6,372 nucleotides of DNA from Candidatus Cloacimonadota bacterium (GCA_017998585.1 JAGOCT010000106.1:1-6372), one strand, 5' to 3'. Shown: positions 1 to 5,741, counted from the first letter of the stretch. A program made the numbers and translations. The notes: generated by a model from the letters alone, not told the origin.

Positions 1-106
1 CCCCTAAATCGGGTCAATTCAATTCTGATAAGAATCTGTTAAAACATTTACAGATAATCTTTCATTAAGTCTCAATCCCCTAAATCGGGTCAATTCAATT
101 CTGATA
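1..106 (-). CRISPR. Leader-proximal end of a CRISPR array (two repeats, one full spacer)
   Basis: Positions 1-30 and 77-106 are identical over 30 bases, a 76-bp period. The second copy appears to begin near 69, giving a repeat of about 36-38 nt and a spacer of about 38 nt (31-68). The first copy is cut by the window edge, so the left repeat boundary is inferred. On the minus strand the repeat ends in GGGGATTGAGAC, a variant of the ATTGAAAC end that forms the 8-nt 5' handle of crRNAs in several type I and type III systems. Transcription is therefore probably leftward. The repeat holds only a weak CCC/GGG hairpin. The copy at the right edge is not degenerate, which suits the leader end rather than the trailer. 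No cas genes are in the window, so the subtype cannot be assigned. A chance two-copy repeat is the alternative, but size, spacing and handle all fit CRISPR. Confidence 0.85.
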
Positions 107-387
107 GTACCCCTTTCAAAGTCGCTCTGGGAGGGACTTAAAATGGCACTTTTTTACAATGATTGTTGTAGCGATAGGTGTGGGATATAGGTATAACACC
201 TCGACTATACGTAAGTTGTTGGAAAATAAGCCTTTGAAAAATTGGTGATGATTTTTAGCTTAAAATGTATAAATTGCTGATAATCGAACACTTACAAAAA
301 TGGAGGTTTTTTGAGTAAATCATTGTAAATTTGCTGTTCAAAAAGAGACAAAAACACGACTATAATGATGTTAAGATCATATGAATT
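107..387 (-). promoter_or_regulatory. Putative CRISPR leader
   Basis: This AT-rich, gene-less stretch adjoins the last repeat on the side that is upstream for minus-strand transcription, where a leader is expected. It includes the perfect 11-bp palindrome ACAATGATTGT (156-166). Reading frames in both directions are broken by frequent stops. The leader assignment rests on the repeat orientation; the right boundary is arbitrary and is set by the promoter candidate beyond it. Confidence 0.45.
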
Positions 388-416
388 AAAATACAAACAT
401 AGAGAAATTATGTCAA
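388..416 (-). promoter_or_regulatory. Candidate sigma-70-type promoter firing into the CRISPR array
   Basis: On the minus strand there is a perfect TTGACA (-35, positions 416-411), a 17-bp spacer, and TATTTT (-10, positions 393-388, four of six consensus bases). Transcription would start near 381 and run leftward through about 275 nt of leader into the first repeat at 106. Promoter-like hexamers are common in AT-rich DNA, so this is a candidate only. Confidence 0.35.
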
Positions 417-579
417 GTATTTTTTTGGATTTTTTAAAAATCGATATTGGAGACTGTTCAATTTTTAAGACTTAGAAGCTAACAGCACTATTTAATGATT
501 TTGAGAATAGGGCTTTAACCTTCATAAGTCTATGCTTTTTAAAAAAATGTATTATTTACGTGACGGCAGTTCTTAAAAT

Positions 580-739
580 GCGCCTTTATAAAAATCCGTT
601 AAGACGAAGGGAAACTCGATTGGATGCGAACAACCGCATGTTTGAAGCTGATAGCTTACTTATATACTTAACTATACTATCAGCAAGTTTGCGGTGGAAC
701 CCAAGAGAGTGACCAAAGACAGGATTTTTATAACAGCGC
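580..739. ncRNA. Candidate structured RNA, nested long inverted repeats (6S-like shape)
   Basis: An outer stem pairs TTATAAAAATCC (586-597) perfectly with GGATTTTTATAA (722-733), extended outward by GCGC (580-583) with GCGC (736-739) across a 2x2 internal loop. Inside lies a large open region (about 601-632 opposite 696-717). An apical arm follows: ACCGCA (633-638) with TGCGGT (690-695), then GCTGATAG (647-654) with CTATCAGC (677-684), closing a 22-nt AT-rich loop. Closing stem, big central bubble and long apical hairpin within 160 nt is the architecture of 6S RNA. I cannot match conserved 6S sequence, a promoter or a terminator, and the fold works equally on either strand. A miniature transposon with subterminal repeats is the main alternative. 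Confidence 0.4.
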
Positions 740-752
740 TTGAATTTCTTTG

Positions 753-784
753 CTTCGTTTCTTTTTTCAAGAAAAGAAATGAAG
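753..784. repeat. Imperfect hairpin, 13-bp stem
   Basis: CTTC-G-TTTCTTTT (753-765) pairs with AAAAGAAA-T-GAAG (772-784), with one G-T wobble and a 6-nt loop. It lies 13 bp to the right of the nested fold. No U-tract follows on either strand, so it is not a convincing terminator. It may be another extragenic palindrome in this repeat-rich stretch. Confidence 0.45.
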
Positions 785-898
785 AGTTGATTTTAAAATA
801 AGATTATTGTAACTACTCAGGAGGTTTGATCTATAATATGCCAATGGTTAACAATATTCCTCGGCAAACATAACAGTGCCAAAAACCTGTCTTTCTTA

Positions 899-976
899 GC
901 GTTAGCACAATCGCGAAGCGCTGAGCAGAACAAAATGTAGCAAAGAACAATCTCCTATAGGACTTCTTGCATGAAA
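899..976 (-). repeat. Dispersed extragenic repeat, copy in inverted orientation
   Basis: This is the reverse-orientation counterpart of the longer copy at 1366-1455. Shared blocks, in order, are an alternating GCG/TTAGC segment, CGAAGC..CTGAGC, AACAAA.TG..GCAAAGAAC.ATCTCC, and an end resembling CTTGCATGAAA. It has diverged by scattered substitutions and has lost the CATCCTGAG terminus. It lies inside the 806-1149 element and faces copy 1006-1056, with which it could pair. Confidence 0.55.
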
Positions 977-1005
977 AAGATTCTCCCTCCGGGATTTGAG
1001 AACAG

Positions 1006-1056
1006 TTTATGCATGAAGCTCATCAGGGAGATCCTTCGTTTCACTCAGGATGACAA
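1006..1056 (+). repeat. Dispersed extragenic repeat, short copy
   Basis: Positions 1006-1033 match 1366-1393 at 26 of 28 bases and include the block TCATCAGGGAGATC. The copy then runs CCTTCGTTTCACTCAGGATGACAA to 1056. It lacks about 39 nt of internal sequence that the copy ending at 1455 carries. The GGGAGATCCTTCG...CTCAGGATGACA pattern resembles a short palindromic repeat I recall from intergenic DNA of many bacteria; that comparison is from memory. Confidence 0.6.
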
Positions 1057-1365
1057 GCACTTCGTTGATTTGAGTTATGCCGGAGATGATAGTAAACGAC
1101 AGAATATAAGCAGAATGTTTTTAGTTAGGTACACCTGAGTAGTTACAATTTAACAAATTCTAATAAAAAAAGATAAAATAACCCCTTTTTATAGATAATG
1201 AAGTCTGAAATAGCGATTAACAAGGAAATTGAGTTGAGCAGTCTCCAATATTGAGATATCGGTTTGTCTTTGTAATTTGAGGATTTTAAAGTATTATCGC
1301 TACATTTTTAAATGATTAACCACAAAAACGCACAAAAAACACGAAAATGGGGGATGATCTCGGAT

Positions 1366-1455
1366 TTTATGCAGGAAGTTCATCAGGGAGATCGTTCTTT
1401 GCTTCACTTTGTTACGCTCAGTGCTTCGCATTAGCGCTTACGCTCAGGATGACAA
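1366..1455 (+). repeat. Dispersed extragenic repeat, long copy
   Basis: This 90-nt member shares its left 28 bases (26 identical) and its right CTCAGGATGACAA end with copy 1006-1056. Between them it has an extra segment rich in CGCTCA, GCTTCG and TTAGCGCTTACGCTC motifs. The inverted copy at 899-976 retains a version of this extra segment, so the short copy probably arose by internal deletion rather than the long one by insertion. Confidence 0.6.
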
Positions 1456-1533
1456 CGTTTTTGGTACTGAGAGGTCTGCCAAAGGAATGAGTAAAAAGAT
1501 ATAATCTTCCGATAAATGTATAAACTGTTAGGA

Positions 1534-1573
1534 GGATTTTACGAAATGGAACGAAGCGAAATGCCGTAAATCC
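1534..1573. repeat. Hairpin beside the repeat cluster
   Basis: GGATTTTACG (1534-1543) pairs with CGTAAATCC (1565-1573), leaving one unpaired T. The loop carries the short repeats GAACGAAGCGAAATG. A GGAGG at 1531-1535 precedes it, but no reading frame follows that is not simply repeat sequence. Confidence 0.45.
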
Positions 1574-1584
1574 GGTATATCGTA

Positions 1585-1632
1585 CTGCGAGCATCTTGCT
1601 TGCAGACTTTTCTACAAGCGGGACGCTTGTAG
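1585..1632. repeat. Two hairpin units of the 21-nt palindromic family
   Basis: A 21-nt palindrome at 1585-1605 (CTGCGAGC, five-base centre, GCTTGCAG) is followed at 1612-1632 by a related unit (CTACAAGCG GGA CGCTTGTAG). The first is in the opposite orientation to the three tandem units at 1717-1809. The arms of the second carry matched changes: AAGCG opposite CGCTT instead of AAGCA opposite TGCTT. That is paired variation preserving the stem. Confidence 0.6.
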
Positions 1633-1641
1633 TACGTTTTC

Positions 1642-1670
1642 GGACGTACGGCGCTTCGCTTCGAACGTCC
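1642..1670. repeat. Hairpin GGACGT/ACGTCC within the repeat cluster
   Basis: GGACGT (1642-1647) pairs with ACGTCC (1665-1670) around a 17-nt loop rich in GCTTCG. It separates the two left palindromic units from the tandem block. It is unlike a terminator because no T-run follows it. Confidence 0.4.
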
Positions 1671-1716
1671 CTACAGACTGCTTTGACATTTTGTAGAACG
1701 TCCATAATAGTTTTTT

Positions 1717-1812
1717 CTACAAGCAAGATGCTTGTAGTACGGAAAACTACTTCTACAAGCAAGATGCTTGTAGTACGGAAAACTACTTCTGCAAGCAAGA
1801 TGCTCGCAGTAC
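1717..1812. repeat. Tandem 36-bp repeat, each unit a 21-nt hairpin plus 15-nt linker
   Basis: Palindromes start at 1717, 1753 and 1789, exactly 36 bp apart. Each is CTACAAGCA AGA TGCTTGTAG or, in the third, CTGCAAGCA AGA TGCTCGCAG, followed by GTACGGAAAACTACTT-like linker sequence. The linkers are near identical, so this is a tandem repeat and not CRISPR. The block ends about 18 bp from the nifJ terminator. Long open frames on both strands across 1418-1828 only translate these repeats. It is likely a family of extragenic palindromic elements; whether it works in mRNA stability, transcription termination or DNA binding cannot be told from sequence. Confidence 0.75.
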
Positions 1813-1829
1813 GAATGTTGTAATTCATT

Positions 1830-1853
1830 AAAAAAGGGGGACGTATGTCCCCC
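1830..1853 (-). terminator. Rho-independent terminator of nifJ
   Basis: On the minus strand a perfect 7-bp stem GGGGGAC / GTCCCCC (1853-1847 with 1842-1836) encloses a 4-nt loop and is followed directly by six T's (1835-1830). It lies 24 bp past the nifJ stop codon. On the plus strand the stem is not followed by a T-run, so it works in the nifJ direction only. NifJ is therefore likely to end its transcript here. Confidence 0.9.
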
Positions 1854-1877
1854 TTAATCTATTGTGTCTGTCTGATT

Positions 1878-4800
1878 TTATTCAAGACCTGCAAAACGAC
1901 GATAAGCTGTATAACGTTCTTTGACGAATTTAGCCATTTCTTCACGGTATTCCGCAGCTGCTTCAGGAGCAGTGCGTTTTAATGAAGTGTAACGGGTTTC
2001 GCCATCAACGAAATCTCTGACATCCACTGTTGGCTCTTTTGAATCTAAGGTGAATGGGTTTTTACCTTCGAGTTTGTTCATTGGGTTGTAACGGTATAAT
2101 AACCAGTAACCGGAATCAACTGCTTTTTTCTCTTCTTTCTGAGCCATTGCCATATCGATACCATGATTGATACAAGGTGCATAGGCTAAGATAATAGAAG
2201 GTCCGTCATACGCTTCAGCTTCTTTAATTGCATTGAGTAACTGCATTTTGTTTGCACCCATTGCAACTGAAGCAACGTAGATATAACCATAGCTCATGAG
2301 CATCATGCCCAGATCTTTTTTAATGGTTTTCTTACCGGATTCAGCAAAACGGGCGACAGAACCGATTGGTGTAGATTTTGAAGCCTGACCACCGGTATTA
2401 GAGTAAACTTCAGTATCCAATACAAGGATATTGACGTTGTTATTGGATGCAAGTACGTGATCTAATCCGCCGTAACCAATATCATAAGCCCAGCCGTCAC
2501 CACCAAATGCCCATACTGATTTCTGAACGAAGAATGCTTTTAATTCAAAAACTTTACGAAGAAGTGTCTGAGTTTCGCCGGTAGCAGATGCGATTGCGGC
2601 ATCTAATAATGCTTTGATTTTTTTAGAATTCTCTTTAGCAGCCGTATCAGTTGCTTTGAAGTTTTCAAGTGCATATTTAAATCCGTCTTTTAATTCAGCA
2701 GGGATTTCCATGTTGATTAATTTTTCAAGTGCTGATTTTAAAAGTTTACGGTTTGAATTAACAGCCAGTCTCATACCTAAACTGAATTCTGCGTTGTCTT
2801 CAAATAAGGAGTTGCCCCAAGCAGGTCCAAAACCTTCTTTGTTTTTGCAGTAAGGAATACTTGGGAATGTACCGCCCCAGATAGAAGAACAACCGGTTGC
2901 ATTGGCAATGATCATACGATCGCCATATAACTGAGTGATTAATTTAACGTAAGGAGTTTCTCCACAACCAGCGCAAGCGCCTGAGAATTCCATTAATGGT
3001 TGTTTGAACTGAGAACCTTTAACCGTTCCTTCGTTCCATTCGCCAATCACATCTTCAGGTAAGTTGATGAAGAATTTATAGTTTTCAGTTTCGCCAAGTT
3101 CTCTTTCTTCAGCGATTGGTTTCATGACGAGTGCTTGTTTTGGACATTCTTTAACGCATGCCTGGCAACCCTGACAGTCATCAATGTAAACCTGGATTTT
3201 GTATTGTAAATCATTTTTGCCCATTGCTTTAATGGTTTTGAAAGAAGCAGGTGCAGCTTTCAGATCATCAGCAGTCATCTGTTTTGGACGAATCGCTGCA
3301 TGAGGACAAACAATCGCACACTGGTTACACTGAATACAGTTTTCAGAAATCCAGTGAGGGACAAATGCAGACACACCGCGTTTTTCAAGTGCAGCAGTAC
3401 CGGTATTCATGACACCGTCAATAGGCATCTGGGAAACCGTGATTTGGTCGCCTTGTTCTCTCATGATTGGTTCGATTACTTTACGTGTAAATGCATCAGA
3501 ATCAGCAGGGATTAACTGTTTGATTTCAGTTGCTTTTCCTGGAAGAGCTGCAGGTACAGGCACTTCGATCAGCGCTGCATCTGTCATATCAACTGCTTTC
3601 CAGTTCATTTCTACGATATGTTTACCTTTTTTGATATATGATTTTTTGATTGATTTTTTGATCATTTCAAGCGCTTCTTTACGGTCTAAAACGCCTGATA
3701 CGAGGAAGAATGCAGTCTGCATAACGGTATTGATACGCGCACCAAGACCAACATTGTTAGAAATGGTTAACGCATCGATATTGTAGAATTTAATTTTCTT
3801 TTCGATGATGGTTTTTTGCATATCTTCAGTCAAATGTTCGAAAACTTCTTCTGTTGACCAGTTAGAGTTTAAGAGGAAAGTACCGCCTTCTTTGATACCA
3901 GAAAGGATGTCATAACGGCCGATAAATGCCTGATTATGGCAAGCGACAAAGTCAGGTCTCTGAACTAAGTACTGAGACTGGATTCTGGATTTACCAAATC
4001 TTAAATGGCTACGAGTGATACCACCAGATTTTTTAGAATCGTACTGGAAGTAACCCTGAGCGTATAAATCAGTGTTGTCACCGATGATTTTGATCGAGTT
4101 TTTGTTAGCGCCGACTGTACCGTCTGAGCCTAAACCCCAGAAGAGACAACTGCTTGTGCCTGCAGGAATTGAACTGACTTCTTCGGTAATTTCAAGAGAC
4201 AGATGAGTTACGTCATCATTGATACCAACGGTGAAACCGTGTGTGCATTTGCCGTCTAAGTGTTTATAAACTGCTTTAACCATTGATGGTGTAAATTCTT
4301 TTGATGATAAACCGTAACGGCCACCGATGATGGTTAAGCCCTGACGATCTTTCAATGCAGTTACTACATCCTGGTATAATGGTTCGCCTAAAGAACCTGG
4401 TTCTTTGGTACGATCAAGTACAGCGATTTTTTTAGCGCTTGCAGGAATGACATTGATAAAGTGTTTTAATGAGAAAGGTCTGAATAAGCGAACTTTAACA
4501 AGACCGTATTTTTCGCCGTTTGCATTGAGGTAATTGATTGCTTCTTCAATTGTTTCAACAGCACTACCCATTGCAACGATAATGTTTTCAGCATCTTCAG
4601 CACCGACATAGTCAAAGAGTCTGTAATTACGGCCAGTTACTTTTGATACTTTTTCCATATATTCTTCAACGATAGCAGGGGTTGCATCGATGAAAGTATT
4701 AACTGTTTCACGACCCTGGAAATATACATCTGGGTTCTGAGCACCTACTTTTGATTTTGGGTTTTCAGGATTTAAGGCACGTGAGCGGAATTCTTCAATA

Positions 4801-5399
4801 TACTGTGGTTCAACTAATTCAGCAAGTGTTTCATAATCTACTTCTTCGATTTTCTGAACTTCGTGAGAAGTACGGAATCCGTCAAAGAAGTGCAGGAAAG
4901 GAATTCTGCTTTTTAAAGTGGATAAATGAGCAACAGTTGCCAGATCCATAATTTCCTGAACAGATGCGGAAGCAAGCATAGCCCATCCGGTATTTCTGAC
5001 TGACATTACGTCTGAATGGTCACCAAAAATAGATAAAGACTGAGCAGCGAGTGAACGTGCGGTTACGTGGAAAACAGTAGGAATCAATTCACCTGCAATT
5101 TTATGCATATTAGGGATCATTAATAATAAACCCTGTGAAGCAGTAAAGGTCGTTGTTAACGCACCAGCTGCTAACGCACCGTGAACTGCACCTGCAGCAC
5201 CGGCTTCTGATTGCATTTCGATTACATCCACTTTTTCTCCAAACAGGTTTTTACGGCCTGCTGCAGCCCAAGCGTCAGCAAACTCTCCCATGTTTGAAGA
5301 TGGAGTGATAGGATAAATCGCAGCTACATCACTAAACGCATAAGCGATATGAGCAGCAGCATTGTTTCCGTCCATTGAATGCTTTTCAAATTTCTTCAT
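1878..5399 (-). CDS. nifJ: Pyruvate:ferredoxin (flavodoxin) oxidoreductase, single-chain
   Basis: This cytoplasmic enzyme interconverts pyruvate plus CoA with acetyl-CoA, CO2 and reduced ferredoxin or flavodoxin, a central step in anaerobic fermentation and, in reverse, in carbon fixation. The 1173 residues match the family's usual length and all domains are present. An N-terminal pyruvate-binding domain has YPITPSS (29-35; Thr32), EMQSEAGA (Glu65) and TAR (Arg115), equivalent to the Desulfovibrio africanus active-site residues. A gamma-type domain covers about 415-630. A two-cluster ferredoxin domain has CxxCxxCxxxCP at Cys688/691/694/698 and Cys742/745/748/752. The C-terminal thiamine diphosphate domain has GDG at 967-969 with the following NTGGQ, and ligands for the proximal cluster at Cys809, Cys812, Cys837 and Cys1076. 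The ATG is preceded by AGGAGA (5411-5406) at 6 nt, fixing the start. It appears monocistronic, with a terminator 24 bp downstream. No frameshift or missing key residue was seen. Confidence 0.97.
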   Translation of the reverse strand: MKKFEKHSMDGNNAAAHIAYAFSDVAAIYPITPSSNMGEFADAWAAAGRKNLFGEKVDVIEMQSEAGAAGAVHGALAAGALTTTFTASQGLLLMIPNMHKIAGELIPTVFHVTARSLAAQSLSIFGDHSDVMSVRNTGWAMLASASVQEIMDLATVAHLSTLKSRIPFLHFFDGFRTSHEVQKIEEVDYETLAELVEPQYIEEFRSRALNPENPKSKVGAQNPDVYFQGRETVNTFIDATPAIVEEYMEKVSKVTGRNYRLFDYVGAEDAENIIVAMGSAVETIEEAINYLNANGEKYGLVKVRLFRPFSLKHFINVIPASAKKIAVLDRTKEPGSLGEPLYQDVVTALKDRQGLTIIGGRYGLSSKEFTPSMVKAVYKHLDGKCTHGFTVGINDDVTHLSLEITEEVSSIPAGTSSCLFWGLGSDGTVGANKNSIKIIGDNTDLYAQGYFQYDSKKSGGITRSHLRFGKSRIQSQYLVQRPDFVACHNQAFIGRYDILSGIKEGGTFLLNSNWSTEEVFEHLTEDMQKTIIEKKIKFYNIDALTISNNVGLGARINTVMQTAFFLVSGVLDRKEALEMIKKSIKKSYIKKGKHIVEMNWKAVDMTDAALIEVPVPAALPGKATEIKQLIPADSDAFTRKVIEPIMREQGDQITVSQMPIDGVMNTGTAALEKRGVSAFVPHWISENCIQCNQCAIVCPHAAIRPKQMTADDLKAAPASFKTIKAMGKNDLQYKIQVYIDDCQGCQACVKECPKQALVMKPIAEERELGETENYKFFINLPEDVIGEWNEGTVKGSQFKQPLMEFSGACAGCGETPYVKLITQLYGDRMIIANATGCSSIWGGTFPSIPYCKNKEGFGPAWGNSLFEDNAEFSLGMRLAVNSNRKLLKSALEKLINMEIPAELKDGFKYALENFKATDTAAKENSKKIKALLDAAIASATGETQTLLRKVFELKAFFVQKSVWAFGGDGWAYDIGYGGLDHVLASNNNVNILVLDTEVYSNTGGQASKSTPIGSVARFAESGKKTIKKDLGMMLMSYGYIYVASVAMGANKMQLLNAIKEAEAYDGPSIILAYAPCINHGIDMAMAQKEEKKAVDSGYWLLYRYNPMNKLEGKNPFTLDSKEPTVDVRDFVDGETRYTSLKRTAPEAAAEYREEMAKFVKERYTAYRRFAGLE

Positions 5400-5468
5400 G
5401 ATCTATCTCCTTTTATTTTTTAAAAATCACACCTATACACAATCTTAAAGATTTTAATATCAGGTTTT

Positions 5469-5474
5469 TGTCAA
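5469..5474 (-). promoter_or_regulatory. Possible -35 element of nifJ
   Basis: A perfect TTGACA on the minus strand lies 70 bp upstream of the nifJ start codon, a sensible place for its promoter. No good -10 hexamer lies at 16-18 bp from it: the 17-bp position reads TCTTTA. Either the promoter depends on an activator or the true -35 is elsewhere. Confidence 0.25.
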
Positions 5475-5586
5475 TCTTTTCTTGCAAAAATCGTAAATAA
5501 TTCTGGTGCAAAGCGTTGAGTATTTCGTATTTGAGAAATAAAGAAAAAGTAGGTTCTTGAGACAAGTACTTATGATAAAATGAATT

Positions 5587-5592
5587 TATAAT
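5587..5592 (+). promoter_or_regulatory. Consensus -10 hexamer just before the repeat hairpin
   Basis: A perfect TATAAT on the plus strand would place transcription start near 5599, almost at the first base of the 5595-5677 hairpin. There is no matching -35 at normal spacing: TTGAGA at 5557-5562 is 24 bp away. The element is therefore only suggestive of a distal promoter for the regulator or of a small RNA. Confidence 0.3.
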
Positions 5593-5594
5593 AC

Positions 5595-5677
5595 TTCATA
5601 TTAAGAAACGTTTTGATAAGGAAAGGATAAGGGAAGGATAAGGAAAGGATTAGAAAAAACTGTTTCTTAATGATGAA
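5595..5677. repeat. 11-bp direct repeat (x3.3) forming the loop of a 20-bp imperfect hairpin
   Basis: GATAAGGAAAG (5615-5625), GATAAGGGAAG (5626-5636) and GATAAGGAAAG (5637-5647) are head to tail, followed by a partial GATTAG. Flanking arms 5595-5614 (TTCATATTAAGAAACGTTTT) pair with 5656-5677 over 20 bp, with two single-base bulges at T5661 and G5672. The loop begins exactly where the repeats start and ends two bases after the last. The 11-bp period equals about one helical turn, the spacing used by OmpR/PhoB-family regulators, one of which is encoded 127 bp downstream. As RNA, the loop would expose six GGA motifs. Confidence 0.8.
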
Positions 5678-5713
5678 AATTAGAAATTTTTTGCATAAGG
5701 ATCATTTATAAAA

Positions 5714-5741
5714 TTAACAAAAAACTAACATAGCCTTTAAA
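5714..5741 (+). promoter_or_regulatory. PhoP-box-like direct repeats upstream of the regulator promoter
   Basis: TTAACA (5714-5719), CTAACA (5725-5730) and TTTAAA (5736-5741) are phased at exactly 11 bp. Bacillus PhoP sites are direct TT(A/T/C)ACA hexamers separated by about 5 bp, which these match at 6, 5 and 5 of 6 positions. The last ends 10 bp before the candidate -35 at 5752, a typical activator position. The region is AT-rich, so chance similarity is possible. Confidence 0.4.

Larger units (their letters stand above)
806..1149. mobile_element. MITE-like element with perfect 16-bp terminal inverted repeats
   Basis: ATTGTAACTACTCAGG (806-821) is matched perfectly by its reverse complement at 1134-1149. 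The 344-bp unit has no transposase frame, so if mobile it would be non-autonomous. Its interior carries an inverted pair of a dispersed repeat (899-976 and 1006-1056), making much of it a long imperfect palindrome centred near 990. The ends can also be read as starting GTAA at 809, reminiscent of some IS66-family ends, but that resemblance is weak. I found no matching 8-bp target duplication. An AGGAGG at 819-824 precedes an 11-codon ATG frame (838-873), too short to support as a gene. Confidence 0.5.
444..1251. repeat. Long-range inverted repeat pair enclosing the repeat-rich region
   Basis: ATATTGGAGACTGTTCAA at 444-461 recurs inverted at 1234-1251 with one mismatch in 18. Both copies face inward, like the ends of an insertion element. 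The 800 bp between contains no transposase frame but does hold the nested fold at 580-739 and the inverted-repeat element at 806-1149. It could be a decayed insertion sequence with later insertions, or two scattered copies of a small repeat. I see no clear target duplication and do not recognise the family. Confidence 0.4.
107..1829. other. 1.7-kb region without credible protein genes
   Basis: Between the CRISPR array and the nifJ terminator I see no frame with a ribosome site and protein-like composition. What it holds is the leader, the nested fold, hairpins and repeats listed separately. The remaining gaps, about 1150-1365 and 1456-1533, are AT-rich filler. They include a run of C/A-rich direct motifs around 1319-1345 (AACCACAAAAACGCAC) and a 10-bp match TATCGCTACA (1295-1304) inverted to TGTAGCGATA (167-176). 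I see nothing further in them. Confidence 0.6.

Noticed and set aside
144..158. TGGCAC-N5-like sigma-54 promoter
   Set aside because: TGGCAC is present but the expected TTGCA half reads TACAA, and no gene lies downstream on the plus strand.
753..784. Hairpin as a terminator of the candidate RNA at 580-739
   Set aside because: The stem is A/T-rich and no T-tract follows it in either direction.
819..873. AGGAGG followed by an 11-codon ATG frame (possible leader peptide)
   Set aside because: The ribosome-like motif is partly the terminal inverted repeat of the 806-1149 element, spacing to the ATG is long (13 nt), and no regulated gene follows.
1683..1708. TTGACA with CATAAT as a plus-strand promoter
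   Set aside because: The spacer is 14 bp, too short, and it would fire only into repeats and the end of nifJ.
1717..1812. 36-bp-periodic palindromes as a second CRISPR array
   Set aside because: The sequences between palindromes are near identical copies, not unique spacers, so this is a tandem repeat.
1596..1823. 75-codon plus-strand frame and the 136-codon minus-strand frame at 1418-1828
   Set aside because: Both simply translate the tandem palindromic repeats (recurring KMLVVRKTTS and TTSILLVE strings). No ribosome site or protein-like composition supports them.
107..1829. tRNA, rRNA or tmRNA genes in the gene-free region
   Set aside because: I found no cloverleaf signature, TTCGA-type T-loop with acceptor pairing, or tmRNA ends on either strand.
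2614..4951. Plus-strand open frames at 2614-2853, 3300-3515, 3409-3786 and 4751-4951
   Set aside because: They lie antisense inside the nifJ gene, whose motifs and full-length frame leave no doubt. They are shadow frames.
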